Source of the DNA: Syntrophomonas sp.
Lineage (GTDB): Bacteria; Bacillota; Syntrophomonadia; Syntrophomonadales; Syntrophomonadaceae
DNA: 64,000 nucleotides
Direction: 5' to 3'
Assembly (NCBI GenBank): GCA_016841245.1
Contig: JAENZN010000009.1
Coordinates: 1-64,000 of the forward strand
Positions 43,402-50,739 of the stretch are shown piece after piece. Position numbers and translations under genes: made by a program. Position 1 is the first letter of the stretch. Every line of letters starts with the position of its first letter. The notes below the pieces were generated by a model. The model was given only the letters and a program-made list of their open reading frames with translations. It made no database searches and had not been told where the DNA came from.

Positions 43402-45135
43402 TTAAATATTGGAGTTATTCCCAAGTCCATTTCTGTACCGTATCAGCTCACGGTATTCATCTTCAAGTGCTGCATACTCAGGTTCACCCGGTTTGTACCG
43501 ACTGAGTTCACTGAGCACCCTGGTAATCCTGGTTTCCAGCAGTAATTTTTCCTCCTCCATTTCGGATCTCTTGAAATCCGCTTGGTTTTCACCGGCGCAC
43601 TTTCTATTCAGGTAGTCTGACACTTTGCCCTCAAACCGTATAATTCTTTGCTTTTCAAAAATCAGCATAAGGTCACAAACCTGCTCCAGCAAGTAACGGT
43701 CATGAGAAATAAGGAGTATGCTTCCCGGAAAATGCATGAGGCTTTGCTCTATAGCTTCACGGCTTAACAGGTCCAGATGATTAGTTGGTTCATCAAATAT
43801 GAGCAGATCATATTCACCCATAATTGCGAGTCCCATAGATATCTTCATCCTTTCTCCCCGGCTGAGTTCTGCCAGGTCTGCCCCCAGGCGGTCATAGTCT
43901 ATTCCCAGGTTAGCCAGCAGTTGATAAATATGTTTCTGTTCATCCAGATTCCAATCCTTTATTAATGACTTTAAGTTAACTTTTTCATCCTGCGGCAGTT
44001 CCTGGCTCACATATGCTATCCGGGCTGACCGGCTCAAAAAAATCTCTCCGACATCCAGGGTTTCCTGGCTCATAATCATCTTTAGAAGAGTAGTCTTTCC
44101 ACAGCCATTAGGTCCTAGAATACCTACTTTTTCACATCTATTTATATAAAATGTACTATCCTCAAAGAGCCCATTGTTTCCATAGCTTTTTCCAATGCCT
44201 TTTGCTTCCAGTAATCGTCGTCCTCTTTTTTTCATGGAATTCAGGATAAAATCAACCGGTCGTTCCTCTTCTGGTCGCTCAACTCCATCCTGGCGCATTT
44301 TTTCCAGCCGTTTTTTTTGTGATTTTACAGATTGGTCACGCTTTTTGGACTTTTTTCTATAATATTCTTTACCACCCTTAATTCCAGCGCCCTTCTGCCG
44401 GGATTCGCGGTGAGCCTTATCCGACCAGTTTTTCAACCTTGCTATAGCATAATCAATCTCTTTCTGTTCTTTCTGCTGGGACTGATAGGCGTGTAATTTA
44501 CTTTCACGTTCCTGCCGCTTTAGTTCCCGGTATGATGAGTAGTTACCCGGGTATATTCTAACAGTGCCCTTCTCAATTTCTGCTATTTTAGTTACCGTAC
44601 GATCAAGAAAATAACGATCGTGGGAGATAATGATCACTGTTCTCTGGCAGCGGGCCAACTCTGATACCAGATATTCAACCCCCTGATAATCCATATGGTT
44701 AGTCGGTTCATCCATAATAAGTAAATCAGGATTAGATGCCCAAATACTGGCCAGTACCATTTTGGTCTTTTCCCCACCGCTGAGATTCTGCAACCGCTCC
44801 CCGGACCATTCCTTGACCCGATTCATACCCAGGTGGCTGGCCCGGCGATGGAATTCCTTATCCAATTGAACAGTACTATTTAGTATATCTAGCAAGAGCT
44901 CTGTTTGAGCTTCAGTCTGTTTTAAGTAACTGATATTTATCTTCTGCCGGGTAGTTATAATACTACCCTCATCATAATCGAGATAACCGGTTATAATATT
45001 GGCCAGAGTTGTCTTGCCAGCCCCGTTACGCCCAACCAGACCTATGCGGTCCCCCTGACATATATCCAGATCAATGCCATTTAAGACGATTAGATCGCCG
45101 AAACTTTTCTTCACTTTTCGACAGCTTAACAACAT
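43402..45135 (-). CDS. ABC-F ATPase, antibiotic-resistance type
   Basis: 577 aa from ATG 45135 behind GGAGG; an in-frame TTG at 45156 is less likely. Two ABC domains (Walker A GRNGAGKTT and GPNGCGKTT, signatures LSGGEK and LSRGER, Walker B LLIMDEPTNHMD and LLIFDEPTNHLD) are joined by a long basic linker (about residues 190-300, KSKKRDQSVKSQKKRLEKMR). The C-terminal extension is charged. There are no membrane spans. ABC-F proteins act on the ribosome, and the long linker and the leader hairpin fit the Vga/Lsa/VmlR ribosome-protection group. Whether it protects against a drug, and which, is not shown. Confidence 0.85.
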   Translation of the reverse strand: MLLSCRKVKKSFGDLIVLNGIDLDICQGDRIGLVGRNGAGKTTLANIITGYLDYDEGSIITTRQKINISYLKQTEAQTELLLDILNSTVQLDKEFHRRASHLGMNRVKEWSGERLQNLSGGEKTKMVLASIWASNPDLLIMDEPTNHMDYQGVEYLVSELARCQRTVIIISHDRYFLDRTVTKIAEIEKGTVRIYPGNYSSYRELKRQERESKLHAYQSQQKEQKEIDYAIARLKNWSDKAHRESRQKGAGIKGGKEYYRKKSKKRDQSVKSQKKRLEKMRQDGVERPEEERPVDFILNSMKKRGRRLLEAKGIGKSYGNNGLFEDSTFYINRCEKVGILGPNGCGKTTLLKMIMSQETLDVGEIFLSRSARIAYVSQELPQDEKVNLKSLIKDWNLDEQKHIYQLLANLGIDYDRLGADLAELSRGERMKISMGLAIMGEYDLLIFDEPTNHLDLLSREAIEQSLMHFPGSILLISHDRYLLEQVCDLMLIFEKQRIIRFEGKVSDYLNRKCAGENQADFKRSEMEEEKLLLETRITRVLSELSRYKPGEPEYAALEDEYRELIRYRNGLGNNSNI

Positions 45136-45152
45136 AAAAATACCTCCAGAAA

Positions 45153-45192
45153 ACAACCAAGGCTATAAGTAACACTCGTAACTTACAGCCTT
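45153..45192 (-). promoter_or_regulatory. Attenuator-like hairpin in ABC-F leader
   Basis: On the minus strand AAGGCTGTAAGT pairs with ACTTATAGCCTT (12 bp with one G-U pair), then GGTTGTTTTC, just before the ribosome site. A further dyad, ATTCTGG/CCAGAAT, lies upstream (about 45277-45348). This fits transcription attenuation as in several ABC-F resistance genes. Confidence 0.55.
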
Positions 45193-45790
45193 ATCCAGTC
45201 ATATTATTACGTTCATATACCGAAACCTATTGGCGCCGGCTTTTATTAATTACTAAGAAATCAGTTAACAAGCATTCTGGTCACAAGACTAGTAGAAGTA
45301 CCTTCGGTTCTTCCTTAATCCTGCATATATTAATTTAGGCCAGAATACACTTGCGCATCTACTTTCTCCCAACTCATCTTATGATTTATGATTGTATTTT
45401 AACATAAATAACGGTCCCTAAAAAGCTTCTATTTCTTTAACACCCGATATTTCCTCATGTCAGTTAAGCATTGATAACCAGGCCTTTACTGTTTTGTATA
45501 TAAAGCCAAGTATTACCAAGCACCTATTGCATACCAGCTCATAAAAGATATAATGAATAAGATCGATGATACCTCAGAAGATGTTAAATGAAGATGCTTC
45601 ATACCCAGATAAAATATCAGCACCATCCATAGTAATCGGTCCTCCATAGAGAAACTCTGCCGCTCCTGTGAAAACCTTAGTTACCCTGGGGTGATACTTA
45701 ATACATGTTCAACTTCTTAACACCAGATGGGTATCCCGCTACCGGCTTAACCTTTCAATCAATAAAATTAGATGTTGTTTGGCTCATTCC
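45193..45790. other. Intergenic region with two possible gene remnants
   Basis: On the plus strand a start-less frame ends at about 45591 with KYYQAPIAYQLIKDIMNKID-like sequence. On the minus strand another start-less frame (45708 to stop 45574) reads TKVFTGAAEFLYGGPITMDG. Both look coding but are too short to identify. They overlap at their ends. Confidence 0.3.
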
Positions 45791-46348
45791 TTATTTAGAA
45801 TACTCTGTTAAACTGTTAATGGCCTTTTCAATTTTTTCCAGGCGCTCTTCGATCCGGTGATAGGGACTGGTAAAGATAGCGCTTTCATTGTCAAAGAGGC
45901 GATTATCAAATATCCTCTCAAATGCAAACGAGTTGTTGAACTGGTCTTTATAGTCTACGGTTATGACCCGATTTGATTGCACCATTCCTGGATATTCTTC
46001 GTCAGATGCCATTTGAAATCTTTCATAAAACTGCTGTTCCGGGGTTAGAGATTCTACACTGAAGCGCTTGATTTGTTGATTTCCCAGTACAATAGGTGGA
46101 TCAATACTCACGGTAATATTTTTGGCTATACCTGCACCGGTATTTGTTGCCAGCAGATAAAACCACTCTCCTTTAATTTCCATATCAGCAATTATATTAG
46201 GCTGTACCCTGCATTGTATATTGGTTTTGACCAGCTTGAAAGCGATGGTAACATAACCTATAGCAGCCACAGCCGCAATGACTGAGGCCAGCAGGGCGTA
46301 CAGATCCTTGTATTCCAAGAGATGATTGATTATGTAACGAAATTCCAT
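45791..46348 (-). CDS. Membrane-anchored hypothetical protein
   Basis: 185 aa from ATG 46348 behind GGAG (the upstream ATG at 46381 lacks a site). One N-terminal membrane span (about residues 18-38, LLASVIAAVAAIGYVTIAF), then a beta-rich soluble domain of about 110 residues (QCRVQPNIIADMEIKGEWFY, NTGAGIAKNITVSIDPPI) and a final helix (RIEERLEKIEKAINSL). The beta segment has the look of small bacterial accessory domains of unknown function. Not recognised. Confidence 0.6.
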   Translation of the reverse strand: MEFRYIINHLLEYKDLYALLASVIAAVAAIGYVTIAFKLVKTNIQCRVQPNIIADMEIKGEWFYLLATNTGAGIAKNITVSIDPPIVLGNQQIKRFSVESLTPEQQFYERFQMASDEEYPGMVQSNRVITVDYKDQFNNSFAFERIFDNRLFDNESAIFTSPYHRIEERLEKIEKAINSLTEYSK

Positions 46349-46723
46349 ACCTGCAACTCCAAACTCATAATTGTGTATCACTAAAATACCAATACAGTAA
46401 ACCGAGATGGTTTTTTAATAGATTTTGCTTTTCTTTATACTTGTATACCGTTATGTAGATTAGAGTGTTACCCGGCTGGTCTTACTTGAATCTACACCTG
46501 ACAAACTGCTGCCTTACAGGGAATCGAGGAGACATTTCTATTAGTGAAAATGGCAGATAGAATGCCAGATTCCACATGCAGTATATATCCAACGGAATAT
46601 TGAAGTAGGGGAGGATGAACTTTTAATAAAGGATATTTCGAACTGACCAGGAGCTTTGCTGTATTTTTCTAATACCATATAATAGTAAGGGAATATACAC
46701 CAAAGATGCTGGAGGTAGAAGAT
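46349..46723. other. Intergenic, with a possible remnant
   Basis: A start-less plus-strand frame at about 46546-46644 reads PHAVYIQRNIEVGEDELLIK and ends in TGA. It may be a decayed gene end. TATAAT-like sequence near 46678 could serve the small gene downstream. Confidence 0.3.
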
Positions 46724-46942
46724 TTGTCTTTCATGAATCAATTAGTAACAGCAGGGATCTTTATTGTTTTAATGCTGATGATAATTTTTAATAAGACTGC
46801 TGTAGAAAGCCTTATAAATAATTTCGAGTGTAATTCTAATATGCAGATAAGTGACACATATAAATCATTTATTCGGTATCTGTATATTGTAACTTTAAGT
46901 GTTTTAATGTTATTTCTGTTATATGGCAGACTGCTAGGCTAG
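46724..46942 (+). CDS. Small two-span membrane protein
   Basis: 72 aa from TTG 46724 behind GGAGGT (46710-46715). An in-frame ATG at 46706 would hold that ribosome site inside the gene. Two hydrophobic segments (about residues 7-25 and 47-68) flank a polar loop with NFECNSNMQISDTYKS. No family recognised. A CGGCTGCTT/AAGCAGCCG stem (46948-47036) may end the transcript. Confidence 0.5.
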   Translation: MSFMNQLVTAGIFIVLMLMIIFNKTAVESLINNFECNSNMQISDTYKSFIRYLYIVTLSVLMLFLLYGRLLG

Positions 46943-47188
46943 AACAACGGCTGCTTCTTTGAACACTGTTTACGATTCCATTCCAGTTTATAAATAGGAC
47001 AGAGAATATAATACATTTTCAATATGAAAGCAGCCGCTACTGGTTTTTCAAGAATTATTATTTTTCCAGGTTGGGTGAATTAAAGAACAGGCCTTCACAT
47101 ACTTCTTTTCACTCTATAGCCCTCCAACCTTATTTTGTCCCGTAAGTACACTATCAAAATCTTATCCCTTTCCAAAATGGTTTTGAGT

Positions 47189-47377
47189 TTAACTATGCCT
47201 CAAACCAGCAGCAGGTTCATCTTTATTTAGATATTTCATTACGGATTCCAAAATACCCTCTAATACTAAGGTATTCAGTGAATAATTATTATTTCGCCCA
47301 TTACGCCGGTCACTTACTAAGTCTACCTGCTCGATAGTACCCAGATGATGGGTAATTATTGTTTTAGATCTAGTCCC
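47189..47377 (-). pseudogene. C-terminal fragment of an ArsR-type regulator
   Basis: 62 codons without a start read SKTIITHHLGTIEQVDLVSD then RRNGRNNNYSLNTLVLEGIL. This is the recognition helix, wing and dimer helix of ArsR/SmtB winged-helix repressors (typical SxISxHLxxLexAGLVxxRReGRxxxYxLN). An in-frame stop at 47378-47380 and the absence of helices 1-2 show it is truncated. The former target is unknown. Confidence 0.65.
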
Positions 47378-47426
47378 TCAATTTAGTGGCAATATTGTTG
47401 ACATTGGCGTTCATTGTGTTTATTAT

Positions 47427-47456
47427 GTATATGTACTACATATACAGTTGTACAAT
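47427..47456 (+). promoter_or_regulatory. Putative YtrA-type operator 3 and -10 box
   Basis: GTATATGTACTACATATAC (47427-47445) is a perfect 9+1+9 palindrome directly upstream of TACAAT (47451-47456), the probable -10 box of the GntR-ABC operon. Confidence 0.75.
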
Positions 47457-47479
47457 AGATAAGTTTAAGAGGAATGCTA

Positions 47480-47863
47480 ATGAAAATTATTATCTCTAAT
47501 ATATCTGGTCAGCCTCTATATCAGCAGATAAAAGACCAGATCAAGGCTGCGATACTTCATGGTGAATTACAAGAGGGGGAACTCCTTCCCTCAATTCGAG
47601 CATTGGCAAATGATCTGCATGTTAGTGTTCTTACTACCAAAAGGGTATATGACGAACTTGAATCAGAAGGCTTTATTCTGACTAAAGCAGGAAAGGGATC
47701 ATTTGTAGCACAAGAAAACCTTGAGCTATTAAGAGAATCAAAGCGTCATATGGTGGAAGTAAAGCTTAGCGAGGCATGGGAAACTGCTCGTTCTCTAGGG
47801 ATTAGTAAAAAAGAACTATATTCTATGATGGATTTGCTGTTTGTAGAGGAGGATGAGGATTGA
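47480..47863 (+). CDS. GntR-family regulator, YtrA type
   Basis: 127 aa from ATG 47480. Winged helix (YQQIKDQIKAAILHGELQEG, VSVLTTKRVYDELESEG) with a short helical C-terminus. First gene of the third GntR-ATPase-permease operon in this window. Its stop overlaps the ATPase start (TTGA). Operator-like palindrome immediately upstream. Confidence 0.9.
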   Translation: MKIIISNISGQPLYQQIKDQIKAAILHGELQEGELLPSIRALANDLHVSVLTTKRVYDELESEGFILTKAGKGSFVAQENLELLRESKRHMVEVKLSEAWETARSLGISKKELYSMMDLLFVEEDED

Positions 47864-48726
47864 AAACGGTTTTAGAGGTCAAAGGACTAAAAAAGGACTT
47901 TAGCAACTTCAGCTTACAGGATGTCAGTTTTTCACTGCAGGAGGGTTGTATTAGCGGTTTTATCGGTGTTAATGGCGCTGGAAAGACCACCACGATAAAA
48001 TCGATACTGGGGTTGGTCTTAAAGGATGCCGGAAGTATTAAGTTGTTCGGCCAGGAAATTGATCAGAACGAACGGGAACTTAAAAACCATATCGGTATAG
48101 TCTTGGATGATGGTTATTTTTATGAAAATATGACCATAAAAGAAATGAAAAACGTTTTTGCTCCTGCCTATTCAAATTGGGATGAAGCTGTTTATAAGAG
48201 CTATACCGAACGGTTTGGGCTGCAGGTCAATCAAAAAATCTCTACCTTATCCAGGGGTATGCGGATGAAGTATGCTATTGCCCTGGCCCTCTCTCATCAC
48301 GCCGACTTACTGATCATGGATGAACCTACCAGCGGACTTGATCCATTAGTGCGCAGCGAGTTGATGGATATACTTTTAGAATTTATGCAAGAGGAAGGCA
48401 AAACAGTATTCTTTTCCACTCATATTACCTCCGACCTGGATAAAGTAGCTGATGTGCTGATATTGATTGACAAGGGCAGAATCGTATTAAACCAGGAAAA
48501 AGACACTCTGCTGGACACGCATGGGTTGATTAAGGGTGATAAGATGGCACTTGATGATAACACCAGAAAATTATTTATAAGCCTGCATGAAACTCGATAC
48601 GGTTTCGAAGGTGTTACCAACCAAAAATCTGCGGTACGACAGCAGATGAAAGGTGTGCTGATTGAAAGACCGACTATTGAAGATATAATGCTGGCTTACG
48701 TAGGGGGGGATGAAGATGATCTTTGA
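47860..48726 (+). CDS. ABC transporter ATP-binding subunit
   Basis: 288 aa starting at TTG 47860, overlapping GntR. Walker A GVNGAGKTT, signature LSRGMRMK, Walker B LLIMDEP, switch STHITSD. C-terminal accessory domain as in the YtrB/BcrA type. Overlaps the permease start by 17 nt. Confidence 0.9.
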   Translation: MKTVLEVKGLKKDFSNFSLQDVSFSLQEGCISGFIGVNGAGKTTTIKSILGLVLKDAGSIKLFGQEIDQNERELKNHIGIVLDDGYFYENMTIKEMKNVFAPAYSNWDEAVYKSYTERFGLQVNQKISTLSRGMRMKYAIALALSHHADLLIMDEPTSGLDPLVRSELMDILLEFMQEEGKTVFFSTHITSDLDKVADVLILIDKGRIVLNQEKDTLLDTHGLIKGDKMALDDNTRKLFISLHETRYGFEGVTNQKSAVRQQMKGVLIERPTIEDIMLAYVGGDEDDL

Positions 48727-49363
48727 TCTCGTAAAAAAGGATGTAATACTGGCAAAACGCTATTTGATATTCATGCTGGTATTTGCAATTGGGGCACCAC
48801 TTTATATAGAAATACAAACCGGTTCCTTAAGTGGAGGCTTTCTTGGCTTTGTAATTACGGTTCTTTTTGTGCTGTATATGTTGTTCAATACGGTATCAAT
48901 GTCAGAGGACAAATATCAAGGTCCTGCACTGCTTAGTGCTACTCCTTATACGCGAAGCGCATTGGTCAAAGCGAAGTATATTTTTATCTTGTTAATATTT
49001 GTTGTCTCTTATATCATATACTCAATTACATCTGCTCTTGTACCAACGTACTTACCTACGCTGAATATTTTGACTCTGGGAATTTCATTGTTCTTGATTG
49101 CCCTGTATTTCGGGATCATTATACCGCTTCAATACCAGTTCGGATACGAAAAAGTAAGATATATATCCTTTTTCGCTATATTTATAACGCCTTTTGTGTT
49201 TCCGGGTATATTAAAGTGGCTGCATTCCAACAACATGAGCCTTCAAATGATGCTTTCTATTCCGCAGGGCATTCAGGATCTGCTGCCTTTTTTGCTGACA
49301 ATACTAATTGGCTTTCTTTCTATGGCGATATCTATACGTATTTATTCGAAAAAGGATTTGTAA
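48710..49363 (+). CDS. ABC-2-type permease
   Basis: 217 aa with six membrane spans. N-terminal IFDLVKKDVILAKRYLIFML is the usual amphipathic start, and YQGPALLSATPYTRSALVKAKY is the loop that contacts the ATPase. This is the compact ABC-2 membrane subunit common in GntR-YtrA operons with a short permease. Shorter and unrelated in the tail to the 676-aa permease at 24396. Confidence 0.87.
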   Translation: MKMIFDLVKKDVILAKRYLIFMLVFAIGAPLYIEIQTGSLSGGFLGFVITVLFVLYMLFNTVSMSEDKYQGPALLSATPYTRSALVKAKYIFILLIFVVSYIIYSITSALVPTYLPTLNILTLGISLFLIALYFGIIIPLQYQFGYEKVRYISFFAIFITPFVFPGILKWLHSNNMSLQMMLSIPQGIQDLLPFLLTILIGFLSMAISIRIYSKKDL

Positions 49364-49401
49364 TGATGTACGATTTATCAAGTTTTATTAAACTAGCGGA
49401 G

Positions 49402-49442
49402 GCCTGCTGATACATCGGGACAGTGACTATTTATCAGCAGGC
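49402..49442. terminator. Bidirectional terminator
   Basis: GCCTGCTGATA (49402-49412) and TATCAGCAGGC (49432-49442) form a perfect 11-bp stem between the convergent permease and GH18 genes. Confidence 0.78.
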
Positions 49443-49453
49443 TTCTCTGAAAA

Positions 49454-50542
49454 CTACTTATTAACGGCTTCTTCTAGTTTCGTCCAGTATTCATCATCTT
49501 CAAATCCCATCCTCCAGATAGCTACCCCTCGCAGTCCATAATCCTTGGCCAGAGCTACCTTACGGGTAACACTGTAACCATTTTCAAACCAAACCTGGTG
49601 TTTGGTCTCACCTACCCAATAATTATAATATGCTGACTGGGAAACATCATCCCATTCGATTTTTGCTTTTTGGTACTCAGCCCGGCTTAAAGCTTCACGC
49701 ATGCTGATATACTTAACTTCAGTACCTGCCTCCACCGGCCAGTCGTAACCATAAGCACCGATGCAAACTACCAGTTTATCAGCCGGGATGTATTTTAAAG
49801 CCTCCTGGATGTTTTTCTCCACCCACTCGTAGGGAGATACCGATCCCGGGTCCGTGAAAGCCGCATGCTTGTCATAAGTCATTATCGTGACATAATCAGC
49901 CAATTGCCCCAGGGCTCCATAATCATAAGCGGCGCCAATTTCCTCTAAGCCATCCAGTTTAGGCATAACCGAAACTGATATCATCTTATTCTCTGCATGT
50001 AAGCGCTGGGCTAAATCACGAATAAATACCGTCAAATCATCGCGGCTTTCTTTAGGCAGCAGTTCAAAATCAATATTCACCCCGGAATATTGGTTCTCCA
50101 TTACTGACTTAACAATATTATTAATAGATGTATTTCTGACCGCTGCATCAGCAAGTACGTTTTGGGATGCGGTATCCTTGTTAATAAGGGGAAGCAGTTT
50201 AATTTCCGGATGTTTTCGCAGGAATTCGATGACCTCTGCTTCCAGACCTAACGCCGAAACTTTTAAGCTTCCATCGGTATTGAGGGTATACCAGTAGGGC
50301 ATAAGTACGCTGATATCCTGGTAGTGCTTGTGAAGCGATGGCAGACCATAGGTGAATTCGTTCCAACCTTTTTCATAGAAGGCCATTACTTGAATTTTGT
50401 TGCTGGGAGGCAGCAGCTTTTTACTCGGACTCATTCCATTAGAAAAAATCAAGCTAAGAATCAGCAGAACAGCTACTGCCGCACCTGCTGTAATCCAGTA
50501 GGGATATTTTTTAAGATAATCTTTGAAATAATCCATACGCAT
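49454..50542 (-). CDS. Membrane-anchored GH18-family protein
   Basis: About 362 aa from ATG 50542 (or 50536). An N-terminal membrane anchor (about residues 14-34, WITAGAAVAVLLILSLIF) is followed by a GH18 barrel of the YaaH/spore-germination type: YSGVNIDFELL with the catalytic-acid DxE, VTIMTYDKH, and the C-terminal RGVAIWRMGFEDDEYW. Related in its C-terminus to the GH18 domain at 6839. Expected to act on wall N-acetylglucosamine linkages, perhaps in spore cortex or wall turnover. Confidence 0.82.
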   Translation of the reverse strand: MRMDYFKDYLKKYPYWITAGAAVAVLLILSLIFSNGMSPSKKLLPPSNKIQVMAFYEKGWNEFTYGLPSLHKHYQDISVLMPYWYTLNTDGSLKVSALGLEAEVIEFLRKHPEIKLLPLINKDTASQNVLADAAVRNTSINNIVKSVMENQYSGVNIDFELLPKESRDDLTVFIRDLAQRLHAENKMISVSVMPKLDGLEEIGAAYDYGALGQLADYVTIMTYDKHAAFTDPGSVSPYEWVEKNIQEALKYIPADKLVVCIGAYGYDWPVEAGTEVKYISMREALSRAEYQKAKIEWDDVSQSAYYNYWVGETKHQVWFENGYSVTRKVALAKDYGLRGVAIWRMGFEDDEYWTKLEEAVNK

Positions 50543-50739
50543 ATAACACCTCAAAATTAGGATGTACCACGCCCAGGATTTCTATTCTTTTTCCACAGGT
50601 AATAAAAGATATTTAATGCAGCTCTGCACTGCTTCCCATAGACTTTATAATATAGTCCATTATATAATTTAATAAGACATTGATAAAATATGCATTCTCA
50701 GGCACATGATTATGCGAATAAATGGAGGGCCATGTTACT

